Assembly: GCA_001603505.1 (NCBI GenBank)
Contig: LUZC01000023.1
Location: forward strand, 45,733-109,732
DNA: 64,000 bases
Direction of reading: 5' to 3'
Source: Bacteroidales bacterium Bact_11
GTDB taxonomy: Bacteria; Bacteroidota; Bacteroidia; Bacteroidales; UBA932
How positions within the stretch are numbered: the first letter of the stretch is position 1; every line of letters starts with the position of its first letter. The position numbers and the translations under genes are program-made. The notes beneath the pieces were generated by a model. The model did not search any database. It had not been told where the DNA came from and saw only the letters and a list, made by a program, of their open reading frames with translations. Below are positions 48,752 through 57,729 of this stretch, piece after piece.

Positions 48752-51275
48752 AGTTGCATTCAGTGATGAGCGGGACTTTCAGCGTGCACACGCTTTCCAT
48801 CTCCTGTTTGACGAGTTCCACGATCCGGTCGCGTTCGTCGGGCACGACGTCGAACACCAGTTCGTCGTGCACCTGAAGCACCATCTTGCTCCGGAGACCC
48901 TCTGCGGCAAGGCGTCGGCTCACGGCGATCATGGCCAGCTTGATAATGTCGGCCGCGCCGCCCTGGATGGGGGCGTTGATGGCGTTGCGTTCGGCCAGGC
49001 CGCGGGCCACGGCGTTCTTGCTATTGATGTCGGGAAGGAAACGCTTCCGGCCGAAAAGGGTTTCGACATAGCCTTTTTCGCGGGCTTCGGCGATCACACG
49101 GTCCATGTAGGCTTTGACGCCGGGATAGCTCTTGAAGTACTCTTCGATGAAGGCTTTGGCTTCGTATCGCGAGATGCCCATCCGTTGCGAGAGCCCGAAG
49201 GGAGAGATGCCGTAGATGATGCCGAAGTTGGCCACCTTGGCGTGGCGGCGCTGCTCGGCCGTCACGTCTTCGGGCGCGACCTTGAAGATGCGGGCAGCGG
49301 TGGCGCGGTGCACATCGGCGCCGTGGGCGAATCCGGCCACCAGGTGCGGATCGCTGCTCAGATGGGCCATCAGCCGCAGTTCGATCTGCGAATAGTCGGC
49401 CGATACGATCCATCCTTCCGGTGCGCTCGGGATGAACGCTTCGCGGATCTTCATGCCGCGCTCGGTGCGGATGGGGATGTTCTGCAGGTTGGGCTTGACG
49501 CTGCTCAGACGGCCGGTGGCGGTCAGCGCCTGGGTATACGTGGTATGGATCTTTCCCGTGGCGGGGTTGATGAGGCCTGGCAGGGGATCGATATAGGTGG
49601 AGAGCAGCTTTTTGACGGCGCGGAACTCCAGGATCTTGCCTACGATGGGGTGCCGGTCGGCGATTTCGGTGAGCGTTTCCTCGTCGGTGGGATAGTTGTC
49701 GTTCCGGCTCTTTTTCGCACGAGGGTTGAGGTTCAGCTTCTCGTAGAGCACGATGCCGAGCTGTTTGGGCGACGAAAGGTTGAGCGTCGGCTCGCCGGCC
49801 AGGTCGCGGGCTTCCTGCTCGATCTGCGCAAGTTCCCGGCTCAGCACCTGGCTGTACCGGGCCAGCAGTTGCGGGTCGATCTTCACGCCGGTGGCTTCCA
49901 TGTCGGCCAGGATGCCGATCAATGGCATTTCGATGCGGGTGTAGAGGTCCCAAAGATGGAATTGTTGCAGCTCGCTGCGGAGCATCGGTTCGATGAGTCC
50001 CGCCGCCACGCATTCCTTTCCGCCCGCCTTGTCGTCGAAGTCGAACAGCATCATCTGCCCGTCGCTGGCGCTATCGGCAAGGTCGGCCTGCAGATAGGCT
50101 GCAGAGAGGGTTTCCAGCTTGTGGCTCCGCTCGGGATTGAGCAGGTAATGCATGATTTCGATGTCGTAGCGCGGACCGTGCAGGGCAGTGTGCTTCAGGC
50201 CGAAACCGCATTTTTCAATCGTCTCGTCGCCGAGGATGGGCGCGGCCTCTTCATAGGAGAGCGCACAGTAGCGGTCGTCGCTGGCAAGTATCACGTGCTC
50301 GGCAAGCCGGACGGCGATACGCCGGTTCTGCCGGGCTTCGCGGAAGAGCTCTTCCGCATCGGCCTGTCGGCAAGAAAGCGCCTTGCGCTCTCTCTGGGGA
50401 ACGATATCTCCTCCCGGCACCAGGCCGCGGAGCGAGTTGAATTCGTAGTGGTCGAAGAGTTCGGCCACGCGCTTTTCGTCGGGACGGCCGATCCGCAGCT
50501 CTTCCTCGGTTACCGCGATGTCCACGTCGGTGCGGAGGGTCACCAGATTCTTGCTGAGCGCCAGGTGGGGGAGCGCATCCCGGAAAGCGGCCTGCTGTTT
50601 GGGTGGAAGCTCGTCGAGGTGCGCCTCGATGCCCTCCAGGCTGCCGTAGGCCGCTACGAGCTTGCGGGCGCCCACCTCGCCGATGCCCGTTACGCCTTTC
50701 ACATTGTCGGCGGCGTCTCCCCAGATGGTCAGGATATCGATGACCTGGCGCGGGTCGGCGATGCCGTAGTGCGCGCAGATATCTTCTTTCGAGAGAATCT
50801 CGTTGTCGCTGCCGGCCTTGCCGGGTTTGTACTGGAAGATGTGGTCGTCGACCATCTGTCCGAGGTCCTTGTCGGGCGTCACCATATAGACGTCGAAGCC
50901 TTCCGCGGCAAAACGGCGGGCCAGCGTGCCGATCACGTCATCGGCTTCGAAACCGGGCTTCATGAGCACCGGGATGTCGAGCGCACCGACAATTTCGGTC
51001 AGGGGTTCGAGCGCGGCTTTCACCAGCTCGGGCGTAGCGGTGCGGGTGGCTTTGTATTCGGGATAGAGGTCGTGCCGGAACGTCTTGGCGGGCGGGTCGA
51101 ACATCACGGCCAGGTGGCCGGGCTTCTCCCGCGCAATGAGTTCGAGCAGGTATTTGGTAAATCCGAACAAGATGGAGGTGTCCTCGCCTTTCGAATTGAT
51201 CATAGGCCTGCGCAGGAATGCGTAGTACATCCTGAAAATCAGCGCGTGCCCGTCAATCAGCCAGAGGTTCTTCAT
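48723..51275 (-). CDS. polA: DNA polymerase I, proofreading site degenerate
   Basis: PolA, 850 residues, shorter than the ~930 usual. The 5'-3' exonuclease (residues ~1-260: WLIDGHALIFR, KPGFEADDVIGTLA, TPDKDLGQMV) and polymerase (~430-850: DYSQIELRLMAHLS, RRHAKVANFGIIYG, VLQVHDELVFDV) are intact. The intervening 3'-5' exonuclease domain is shrunken and lacks the FDTET motif, the NxxYD aspartate (it reads GFGLKHTAL) and the final YAAxDA motif, so proofreading is probably absent. It takes part in Okazaki-fragment processing and repair. Confidence 0.95.
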   Translation of the reverse strand: MKNLWLIDGHALIFRMYYAFLRRPMINSKGEDTSILFGFTKYLLELIAREKPGHLAVMFDPPAKTFRHDLYPEYKATRTATPELVKAALEPLTEIVGALDIPVLMKPGFEADDVIGTLARRFAAEGFDVYMVTPDKDLGQMVDDHIFQYKPGKAGSDNEILSKEDICAHYGIADPRQVIDILTIWGDAADNVKGVTGIGEVGARKLVAAYGSLEGIEAHLDELPPKQQAAFRDALPHLALSKNLVTLRTDVDIAVTEEELRIGRPDEKRVAELFDHYEFNSLRGLVPGGDIVPQRERKALSCRQADAEELFREARQNRRIAVRLAEHVILASDDRYCALSYEEAAPILGDETIEKCGFGLKHTALHGPRYDIEIMHYLLNPERSHKLETLSAAYLQADLADSASDGQMMLFDFDDKAGGKECVAAGLIEPMLRSELQQFHLWDLYTRIEMPLIGILADMEATGVKIDPQLLARYSQVLSRELAQIEQEARDLAGEPTLNLSSPKQLGIVLYEKLNLNPRAKKSRNDNYPTDEETLTEIADRHPIVGKILEFRAVKKLLSTYIDPLPGLINPATGKIHTTYTQALTATGRLSSVKPNLQNIPIRTERGMKIREAFIPSAPEGWIVSADYSQIELRLMAHLSSDPHLVAGFAHGADVHRATAARIFKVAPEDVTAEQRRHAKVANFGIIYGISPFGLSQRMGISRYEAKAFIEEYFKSYPGVKAYMDRVIAEAREKGYVETLFGRKRFLPDINSKNAVARGLAERNAINAPIQGGAADIIKLAMIAVSRRLAAEGLRSKMVLQVHDELVFDVVPDERDRIVELVKQEMESVCTLKVPLITECNYGKNWREAH

Positions 51276-51281
51276 AACTTA

Positions 51282-51289
51282 CAAAAATA
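51282..51289 (-). promoter_or_regulatory. Putative polA promoter -7 box
   Basis: The minus strand reads TATTTTTG only 6 bases before the polA ATG, which would leave a leader of a few bases at most. Confidence 0.5.
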
Positions 51290-51369
51290 GTGATTTTTTG
51301 TTACCCCGCGATAAATTCTTTTCTTGTTAAAAATATGCTGATAATTGCTTGTTTTTGCTTTTAATTTGT

Positions 51370-51377
51370 TAAATTTG
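51370..51377 (+). promoter_or_regulatory. Putative aminotransferase promoter -7 box
   Basis: TAAATTTG, 24 bases before the gene at 51402, in an AT-rich divergent spacer shared with polA. Confidence 0.6.
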
Positions 51378-51401
51378 CAAAGATGAAATAAATTTTTTGT
51401 T

Positions 51402-52595
51402 ATGGATATAGAAAATCTTCTTTCAAACAATGCCAAAAGCATGCGGCGTTCGCAGATCCGCGATTTGCTCAGCGTGGCAACCCGTCCCGAAATCATCTCG
51501 TTTGCAGGCGGTTTCCCGAATCCCCAGACTTTCCCGATGGAAGAACTGAAACCCATCATGCAGGAAGTGCTCGACAAGGAGGGCAAGGCTGCTTTGCAGT
51601 ATGGTTCCACGGAAGGTGTTGTCGCCCTACGTGAGGAGATTTCCAAATTGTATAAGCGGGAAGAGAATCTGGATGTTCCGGTGAAGAACATCCTGATCAC
51701 AACGGCTTCGCAGCAGGCTCTCGACCTGATTTCCCGCATATTCATCAATCCCGGCGACGTGGTGGTTTGCGGCTTGCCGTCCTACCTGGGTGCCCTTCAG
51801 TCCTTCTGGTCGTATCAGGGACAGCCCTACGGCCTGCGGCACAATCGCGGGCTCGATGAGGCCTGCAATGTGCTCTGTGCCACTGGCAAGAAACCGAAAT
51901 TCCTGTATTCGATTCCCGATTTCCAAAACCCTTCGGGTGAGACCATGACGCTGGAGGAACGGGAATATGCGGTCGAGGTTGCCGAGAAGTACGACCTGCT
52001 CATCGTGGAGGACACCCCCTACAAGAACATCCGTTTCTCGGGCGAACGCGTTCCGTCGATGTACTCGATGGCGCCCGACCGCGTGGTGATGCTGGGTACC
52101 TTCTCCAAGACGTTCGTCCCGGGTTTCCGCCTGGGCTGGGTGGTCGCTCCCGACAACATCATCGATAAGTTGATTGTGGCCAAGCAGTCGGCTGACCTAT
52201 GTACTCCTGCCTTCTCTCAGCTGGTGGCGGCCCGCTATCTGGCCTCCGGTGCCTACGACCGCAACCTGAAGAAGACCTGCGAAATGTACAAACGCAAGAA
52301 GGATATCATGATCAAATCGTTCGAGGAGTTTATGCCTGACGGCGTGAAGTGGACCAACCCCGACGGAGGTCTGTTCCTCTTCCTCAAACTGCCCAAGCAG
52401 TACGATACCCGTGAGCTGTTCGACATCGCCATCAAGGAGAATGTGGCTTTTGTCACCGGCGAGGCGTTCCACTGCGATGGATCGGGCAAGCACACGATGC
52501 GACTGAACTTCTCGTTCGCTTCCGATGAGCAGATCGTGGAAGGCGTCAAGCGCCTGGCCAACGCCATCCGCACGCTTTATGCACGATACGCTTAG
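51402..52595 (+). CDS. PLP-dependent aminotransferase (2-aminoadipate/aromatic type)
   Basis: A 397-residue fold-type I aminotransferase resembling LysN/ARO8 and the catalytic half of MocR regulators, without the GntR domain. FAGGFPNPQTFP, ALQYGSTEGVVALREEI, ITTASQQALDL, YSIPDFQNPSGETMT and GTFSKTFVPGFRLGWV (Lys236) are diagnostic. Likely substrates are aromatic or branched amino acids or 2-aminoadipate. Its stop shares TTAG with the convergent marC gene. Confidence 0.9.
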   Translation: MDIENLLSNNAKSMRRSQIRDLLSVATRPEIISFAGGFPNPQTFPMEELKPIMQEVLDKEGKAALQYGSTEGVVALREEISKLYKREENLDVPVKNILITTASQQALDLISRIFINPGDVVVCGLPSYLGALQSFWSYQGQPYGLRHNRGLDEACNVLCATGKKPKFLYSIPDFQNPSGETMTLEEREYAVEVAEKYDLLIVEDTPYKNIRFSGERVPSMYSMAPDRVVMLGTFSKTFVPGFRLGWVVAPDNIIDKLIVAKQSADLCTPAFSQLVAARYLASGAYDRNLKKTCEMYKRKKDIMIKSFEEFMPDGVKWTNPDGGLFLFLKLPKQYDTRELFDIAIKENVAFVTGEAFHCDGSGKHTMRLNFSFASDEQIVEGVKRLANAIRTLYARYA

Positions 52596-53167
52596 AGCAT
52601 CGAGGCGATATTCGTCGTGAAGAGTTTCACGGCCATGGCGAGCAGGATGATTCCGAAAATCTTGCGAAGAATATAGATGACGGTTGGGCCGAGCTTCTGC
52701 TCGACCCAATCGACGTATTTGAGCACAAAGAACACCACCACCATGTTGAGCGCGATGGCTACGATAATGTTTTGCGTGGCGTATTCCGCCCGCATCGAGA
52801 TGAGGGTGGTCAGCACGCCGGCTCCGGCTATGAGCGGGAAGATGATGGGCACGACGTTCGCGGCCGAGGCGGGTCCGTTGTTGTTGATGATATCCCGGCC
52901 GAGGGTCATCTCCATGCCATAGATAAAGATGATGATGGCGCCGGCTACGGCGAAGGAGTTTATCTCCACGCCGAAGAGGGAGAGGAGGCCTTCGCCGGCG
53001 AACAGGAAGGCAACAAGGATGATGAATGAAATCAGCGAGACCTTCATGGGGCTGATCTTGGCGCCCTTGCTGCGCAGGTCGATGATGATGGGAATCGACC
53101 CCGTGATGTCGATGATGGCGAACAGCACGATGAATGCACTGATAATCTCTTTGAAACTGAAAGTCAT
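52592..53167 (-). CDS. MarC family integral membrane protein
   Basis: A 191-residue protein with six hydrophobic segments. FIVLFAIIDITGSIPIIIDL near the N-terminus and AGAGVLTTLISM are MarC-family features. Despite the name, the family has no proven role in drug resistance; transport is presumed. The start at 53167 is preferred over 53200 because the promoter box (53190-53197) lies between them. Confidence 0.88.
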   Translation of the reverse strand: MTFSFKEIISAFIVLFAIIDITGSIPIIIDLRSKGAKISPMKVSLISFIILVAFLFAGEGLLSLFGVEINSFAVAGAIIIFIYGMEMTLGRDIINNNGPASAANVVPIIFPLIAGAGVLTTLISMRAEYATQNIIVAIALNMVVVFFVLKYVDWVEQKLGPTVIYILRKIFGIILLAMAVKLFTTNIASML

Positions 53168-53189
53168 ATCTTCCTGATATTTCGGCCTG

Positions 53190-53197
53190 CAAAAATA
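53190..53197 (-). promoter_or_regulatory. Putative marC promoter -7 box
   Basis: The minus strand reads TATTTTTG, 23 bases before the marC start. Confidence 0.55.
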
Positions 53198-53208
53198 CAA
53201 AGTTTTTT

Positions 53209-53216
53209 TAATTTTG
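53209..53216 (+). promoter_or_regulatory. Putative tpiA promoter -7 box
   Basis: TAATTTTG, 36 bases before tpiA and divergent from the marC box 12 bases away. Confidence 0.6.
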
Positions 53217-53252
53217 CGAGTTGTAAGAAATCAATAACAAATCTATCATACC

Positions 53253-54008
53253 ATGAGAAAGAAAATCGTTGCCGGTAACTGGAAGATGAACACCACGGTT
53301 GCCGAAGGTGTCGCGCTTGCGAAAGCCATTGTCAAACAAAAGAAAGAAGTGTCGAAGGATGTGCAGTTGGTGGTCGCTCCGCCGTTTACGCATCTGGTGC
53401 CTGTGGCACAGGTCATCGAGGGCTCTTCGGTGGCGTTGTCGGCCCAGAATTGCGCCGATCAGCCGAAAGGTGCTTTCACGGGCGAGGTGTCGGCCGCAAT
53501 GCTGAAAGATGCCGGTTGCGCCTACACGATTCTCGGCCACTCCGAACGGCGCGAGTATTATGGCGAGACGTCCGAGAAACTGGTCAAGAAGATGGCGCTG
53601 GCCTTCGAGAATGGCTTGAAGGTGATTTTCTGTGTGGGTGAAAAACTCGAGGAACGCAATGCGGGGCATCATTTCGATGTGGTGAGCACACAGATTTCCG
53701 AAGTGCTCTTCGGTCTGACGCCGGAGCAGATGGCCGATGTGGTGATTGCCTATGAGCCTGTGTGGGCTATCGGTACGGGGGTCACGGCCACTTCCGAGCA
53801 GGCGCAGGAGATTCACTCCTTCATCCGTCAGACGCTGGCAGCCCATTTCGGCGGGAAAGTGGCGGAAGAAACGACGATCCTCTATGGCGGCAGCTGCAAG
53901 CCGTCGAACGCGAAGGAGCTTTTCGCATGCCCCGACATCGACGGCGGCCTCATCGGCGGTGCGTCCCTCAAGGCCGACGACTTCATTGCCATTGCCAAGG
54001 CATATTGA
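53253..54008 (+). CDS. tpiA: Triosephosphate isomerase
   Basis: TPI, 251 residues, interconverts dihydroxyacetone phosphate and glyceraldehyde-3-phosphate. GNWKMN carries the catalytic Lys, ILGHSERREYYGE the His, AYEPVWAIGTG the catalytic Glu, and YGGSCKPSNA with GGLIGGASL the phosphate-binding loops. The length is normal. Its TGA stop overlaps the prmA ATG by one base. Confidence 0.98.
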   Translation: MRKKIVAGNWKMNTTVAEGVALAKAIVKQKKEVSKDVQLVVAPPFTHLVPVAQVIEGSSVALSAQNCADQPKGAFTGEVSAAMLKDAGCAYTILGHSERREYYGETSEKLVKKMALAFENGLKVIFCVGEKLEERNAGHHFDVVSTQISEVLFGLTPEQMADVVIAYEPVWAIGTGVTATSEQAQEIHSFIRQTLAAHFGGKVAEETTILYGGSCKPSNAKELFACPDIDGGLIGGASLKADDFIAIAKAY

Positions 54009-54859
54009 TGGACTATATCGCAGTACATATCAGGATCGAGCCGTTCAGCGAGGAACGGGCGGAAATCGTGGAGGCCGAGATCGCCGACCTTGGCTTCGAC
54101 AGCTTTACCGTCGACGAGCCTTTTCTCAATGCGTTCATCCCTATGGACCAGTTCTCCGAGCCCAACCTGAAGGCGGTGCTCAGCGGCTTCGACGCCGATG
54201 AGTTCCGCCTCTCTCACAGCGTGGAACTGGTTAAGGAAAAAAACTGGAACGCGGCGTGGGAAAGCGACTTCCAGCCGGTGGTCGTGGGCGATGAGGTGAC
54301 AGTCAAAGCCAAGTACCACAAAGACTTGCCCCGCACCCGCTACAACATCGTCATCGATCCGCAGATGAGTTTCGGCAGCGGTCATCACCAGACCACCACG
54401 ATGATGATCGAACAGTTGTTGGAAGACCGCAAGGCTCTCAAGGGGAAAACCGTGCTCGATATGGGCTGCGGCACCGGCATCCTCGCCATCGTGGCTGCCA
54501 AACTGGGTGCCGCCACGCCGGTGCACGCCGTGGATATCGATCCCCGCTGTGTGGTCTCGACGCGCGACAATGCCCGTCGAAACAGGATTCCCCACAAGAT
54601 CGTGGCTGTCTGCGGCGACGCTTCGGTGTTGATCCGCGGTCAGTACGACTACATACTGGCCAACATCAACCGAAACATCCTGCTGGCCGATCTTTCGTCG
54701 TATGTGCGCGCGCTCAAGCCGCAGGGCGGGACGATCTTCCTCAGCGGTTTCTATACCGCCGACACCCCCATGCTGCTTGAAAAAGCTGCCGGACTGGGCC
54801 TGGTTGAGGCATCCCGCCGTGAACGTGACGACTGGGCCTTGTTGGCACTTAAGAAATAA
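54008..54859 (+). CDS. prmA: Ribosomal protein L11 methyltransferase
   Basis: PrmA, 283 residues, methylates ribosomal protein L11. An N-terminal ferredoxin-like domain is followed by DPQMSFGSGHHQTT, VLDMGCGTGILAIVAAKLGA (SAM loop), VDIDPRCV and YILANINRNILL (target-site motif). The correct start is the ATG at 54008; the frame upstream is a shadow of tpiA. It is coupled to tpiA by a one-base overlap and followed by tRNA-Leu. Confidence 0.95.
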   Translation: MDYIAVHIRIEPFSEERAEIVEAEIADLGFDSFTVDEPFLNAFIPMDQFSEPNLKAVLSGFDADEFRLSHSVELVKEKNWNAAWESDFQPVVVGDEVTVKAKYHKDLPRTRYNIVIDPQMSFGSGHHQTTTMMIEQLLEDRKALKGKTVLDMGCGTGILAIVAAKLGAATPVHAVDIDPRCVVSTRDNARRNRIPHKIVAVCGDASVLIRGQYDYILANINRNILLADLSSYVRALKPQGGTIFLSGFYTADTPMLLEKAAGLGLVEASRRERDDWALLALKK

Positions 54860-54863
54860 TGCT

Positions 54864-54871
54864 TACCTTTG
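54864..54871 (+). promoter_or_regulatory. Putative tRNA-Leu promoter -7 box
   Basis: TACCTTTG, the same box as for tRNA-Cys, 12 bases before the tRNA 5' end. Confidence 0.7.
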
Positions 54872-54882
54872 CAGTCAAGCAT

Positions 54883-54964
54883 GCGGGAGTGTTGTAATTG
54901 GTAGCCAAGCCAGACTTAGGATCTGGTGCCGTAAGGCGTAAGGGTTCGAGTCCCTTCTCCCGTA
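54883..54964 (+). tRNA. tRNA-Leu (anticodon TAG)
   Basis: An 82-nt class II tRNA: acceptor GCGGGAG/CTCCCGT (closing G-T), anticodon stem CCAGA/TCTGG around CTTAGGA (anticodon TAG), long variable arm TGCCGTAAGGCGT, T arm AAGGG-TTCGAGT-CCCTT and discriminator A. CCA is not encoded. Confidence 0.96.
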
Positions 54965-55079
54965 CTTTAATACTGAGCTCCGCCCAGACCCGCCGCTACG
55001 GCCTGCTATCGCGCAAGGCTTTCCCTCACGGCCTCCGCTAGCGTCTGATGACCCACATTAGTGCATTTATTTGAATTGT

Positions 55080-55838
55080 ATGAAAAAAATTGTATTGATT
55101 ACCGGCGCGACCAGTGGGATCGGCGCCGCGTGCGCCCGTAAATTCGCAGGTGCAGGATATCGTGTCATCATTACCGGCCGGCGGGCGGAATTGCTTACCG
55201 CCATGGCCGAAGAATTGGAAAAGACCTTCGGGATCGAAGTGCTGCCGCTCTGCTTCGATGTCCGCGACCGCGAGGCGGCCAGGCGTGCAATCGATTCGCT
55301 GCCGGCAGCCTGGCGCGACATCGACGTGCTGGTCAACAATGCCGGCCTGGCGCTGGGGCTCGAGTCTGAATACGCCGGCGACTTCACCGACTGGGAGACG
55401 ATGATCGACACCAATGTCAAAGGCCTGCTCTATATGACTCGCCTTATCGTGCCGGGTATGGTGGAGCGCTTGAAAGGACATGTGATCAACATCGGTTCCG
55501 TGGCGGGCGACGCCGCCTATGCAGGGGGTGCGGTGTACTGCGCCACGAAGGCGGCGGTCAAGGCCCTCTCTGACGGTCTCCGCATCGATCTGGCCCATAC
55601 GCCCGTGCGCGTCACGACCTTGAAACCGGGCCTGGTCGAGACGAATTTCAGCAACGTGCGCTTCCACGGCGACACCCAGCGGGCTTCCAATGTCTATAAG
55701 GGAATAGAGCCCCTCACCGGCGATGATATTGCCGACGTGGCGCTCTATGCCGCCCAGGCACCTGCCCATGTACAGATTGCCGAGGTCTTGATCCTGGCCA
55801 CACATCAGGCCAGCGGCAGCGTGATCTGCCGGGAATGA
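55080..55838 (+). CDS. SDR-family oxidoreductase (YdfG-like)
   Basis: A 252-residue classical SDR. ITGATSGIGAACARKFAGAG is the cofactor site, NNAGLALG follows, INIGSVAGDAAYAGGAVYCATKAAVKAL contains catalytic Ser, Tyr and Lys, and LKPGLVETNFS follows. Overall it resembles YdfG NADP-dependent 3-hydroxy-acid dehydrogenases (serine/allo-threonine dehydrogenase). The start at 55080 fits the cofactor motif spacing. The ~115-base spacer before it shows nothing recognisable except a weak TTTATTTG. Confidence 0.9.
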   Translation: MKKIVLITGATSGIGAACARKFAGAGYRVIITGRRAELLTAMAEELEKTFGIEVLPLCFDVRDREAARRAIDSLPAAWRDIDVLVNNAGLALGLESEYAGDFTDWETMIDTNVKGLLYMTRLIVPGMVERLKGHVINIGSVAGDAAYAGGAVYCATKAAVKALSDGLRIDLAHTPVRVTTLKPGLVETNFSNVRFHGDTQRASNVYKGIEPLTGDDIADVALYAAQAPAHVQIAEVLILATHQASGSVICRE

Positions 55839-55847
55839 CGCTGTCTG

Positions 55848-56753
55848 TTACCGGTCAAAGGAGAGTTTGGACCCGCGGTTGGTCTCGCCGCTGATGGAAG
55901 CGCCGAGGTCCTTGACGCGGAGCGTCGACGCTCCCGAGAGTTCGTAATCGAGTTTCTTCGTGACGGTAATACGGCACTTGGCGGCACCCGACAGTTCCAC
56001 ATTGGCCACCGCCGTCTCTCCATTGGATTCGAATTTGCTGGCGCCCGACTGGTCGAGGTGCAGTTTACCGGTATTGCCGTTCACCGTGACTTTCGAAGAG
56101 CCGCTGACATCCATGTTCGCGTCGTCCACGTCGCCCTCGATGCTGCAACCCGAAGCGCCGCTGCAGTCGAGGTTCACCTTGTGGAAATTGCCGGCAAGTT
56201 CCAAATGGGAAGCCCCCGATGCATCGATGTTGGCCAGTGTTCCGTCGGCGGCGATTTCCACGTTCGAAGCGCCGCTGCAGTTGATGTTGAGGATACCGTT
56301 GCCCTTCGATTTCAAGTCGAAGACCTTGCTTGCACCGCTGACGTCGATGTGGAGATTCTCATGATCCAGCACCTGGCTTCCGCTGGCCGTGAGGCGGGTG
56401 GCGCCGGACATGTTGAGCGAGATCAATTTGGGCATCCTGACGGTGGCCTGGAGCGGGGTGGACTGGTTGTTCAGCTTGCGCTGGATATCCTTCGGAAGTT
56501 TCTCCAGTCCGATGCGTACCTTGCTGCCCGTGCACGTGACCTTCAGGTACGGCTGGATGAAATCGGGCACGCTGATATCGACCGTCCAGTCGTCGGAGAA
56601 GGTGAAGTCCACCTGGAAGGAGTGCGAAACCGACAGGGAGGTGAAATCCTTGAAATCGTAGTGGTGGTTGTACGTGTTCTTGGCCGCTTCGGCGGCGAAG
56701 GCGAGGGTAAGGGAGGCCGCCAGGGCCATCAGGAAGAGAGCTGTCTTTTTCAT
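55848..56753 (-). CDS. Secreted GIN-domain (DUF2807) protein
   Basis: A 301-residue protein starting MKKTALFLMALAASLTLAF with a signal peptide. The body is a parallel beta-helix-like repeat of DUF2807 (putative auto-transporter adhesin, head GIN): many rungs of the type SGASKVF, SGASNVEI, SGASHLEL, SGASGCSI, SGSSKVTV, each ~20 residues apart. Family members are thought to lie in the envelope; the function is unknown. It is the last gene of the sigma/membrane-protein operon, 13 bases after it. Confidence 0.85.
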   Translation of the reverse strand: MKKTALFLMALAASLTLAFAAEAAKNTYNHHYDFKDFTSLSVSHSFQVDFTFSDDWTVDISVPDFIQPYLKVTCTGSKVRIGLEKLPKDIQRKLNNQSTPLQATVRMPKLISLNMSGATRLTASGSQVLDHENLHIDVSGASKVFDLKSKGNGILNINCSGASNVEIAADGTLANIDASGASHLELAGNFHKVNLDCSGASGCSIEGDVDDANMDVSGSSKVTVNGNTGKLHLDQSGASKFESNGETAVANVELSGAAKCRITVTKKLDYELSGASTLRVKDLGASISGETNRGSKLSFDR

Positions 56754-56766
56754 AATGATGATTGTT

Positions 56767-57201
56767 TTAATTGTTCCATTCGTGTTTGAGCAGGTTGGCC
56801 GCATCAAGCAGCTCCCCGTAGTATTGCTTGAGGATCCGGGTCTTCTGCCGTGCGGGCATTTCGTCGGGCAGCTGGTCGAATAGCGGAACCGTTTCGCTGG
56901 TGAGCGCCGTCAGGGCGGATTCCCAGTTTTCGTCTGCCGGCTCGGGGCCCAGCTGCGTGTAGTAGGTGCCGACCTGTTCGAGATACGCACGATACACGGC
57001 TTCGGGTGTGCGGGCACCCAGGAAATGCCGATTCCCGGAAGGAAATACCAGCAGGCAGAGGATGGCTGCGGCAGCGGCAGCTGCCGTCCAGCGAAGGAGG
57101 GTGAGGCCGCCTCGCCGATGGGCCGTGGCGGCATCCAGTTTCGCGAGGAAGCGCTCTTCATGCCCCGCGGGCAGGTCGTACAGGTCAAATCGATTGTCCA
57201 T
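56767..57201 (-). CDS. Single-pass membrane protein, possible anti-sigma factor
   Basis: A 144-residue protein with a short cytoplasmic N-terminus (MDNRFDLYDLPAGHEERFLAKLDA), one membrane segment at ~36-53 (LLRWTAAAAAAAILCLLVF) and a charged C-terminal half. No zinc-binding anti-sigma motif is seen. Overlap of 17 bases with the upstream ECF sigma gene and the topology suggest an anti-sigma or a sigma-associated membrane regulator; this is inferred from context. Confidence 0.65.
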   Translation of the reverse strand: MDNRFDLYDLPAGHEERFLAKLDAATAHRRGGLTLLRWTAAAAAAAILCLLVFPSGNRHFLGARTPEAVYRAYLEQVGTYYTQLGPEPADENWESALTALTSETVPLFDQLPDEMPARQKTRILKQYYGELLDAANLLKHEWNN

Positions 57202-57694
57202 CTTTTTCCAAAAGGGCTAGCAGTTTCTGTTTGCCTCGCATAAAATGCGAGCGCAGTGTCGTCGGCTTGATGCCGGTGTATCCGGCAATTTCTTCGTAGT
57301 CAAGGCCTTCCACCAAGACGAGCGTCAGCACGAGCCGATAGGGATCGGGAAGTTGCTGCAGGGCGGCGAGAACGCGGGAGGCAGCGGTTTCAGCCGGGAG
57401 TTCCTGCTCGGACTGAGGTGTTTCAACGCTGGATTGCCGGGCAAGGTCTTCCAAAAACAGCGCTTCGTGCCTGTGTTTCCGCAGTCGGTCGATCGAGGCT
57501 CTGATACAGGTCCGGGCCAGCCAGGCAGATACCTGGGCATCTTCCATCGGTTGCCACGGCGTCGTCACGTACTTGAGAATCGTGTCGTGCATCACCTCTT
57601 CGGCATCCTCTGCGTTGAGGAGGATCCGGTAGCTGATGTTGTATAGCCGCCGGCTATGGGCCTGGTAAAACGAAGTGATCTCTTTCCGTGTCAT
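57185..57694 (-). CDS. ECF-type RNA polymerase sigma factor
   Basis: A 169-residue sigma factor: region 2 in NISYRILLNAEDAEEVMHDTILKYV and AWLARTCIRASIDRLRK, region 4 in LPDPYRLVLTLVLVEGLDYEEIAGYTGIKPTTLRSHFMRGK. The Met at 57694 is the right start; the long upstream extension is spurious. It heads an operon with a membrane protein and a GIN-domain protein, which are probably part of its regulon. Confidence 0.92.
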   Translation of the reverse strand: MTRKEITSFYQAHSRRLYNISYRILLNAEDAEEVMHDTILKYVTTPWQPMEDAQVSAWLARTCIRASIDRLRKHRHEALFLEDLARQSSVETPQSEQELPAETAASRVLAALQQLPDPYRLVLTLVLVEGLDYEEIAGYTGIKPTTLRSHFMRGKQKLLALLEKDGQSI

Positions 57695-57729
57695 TCTGTC
57701 TATAAAACGTACCGGAAACCGGTTTGTTG

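Noticed and set aside
48549..51290. A 913-codon plus-strand frame opposite polA
   Set aside because: Antisense to polA and the sigma factor; no family resemblance despite its length.
54965..55079. Small gene or second tRNA after tRNA-Leu
   Set aside because: No cloverleaf can be formed and no frame of useful length is open; only a weak promoter-like TTTATTTG was seen.
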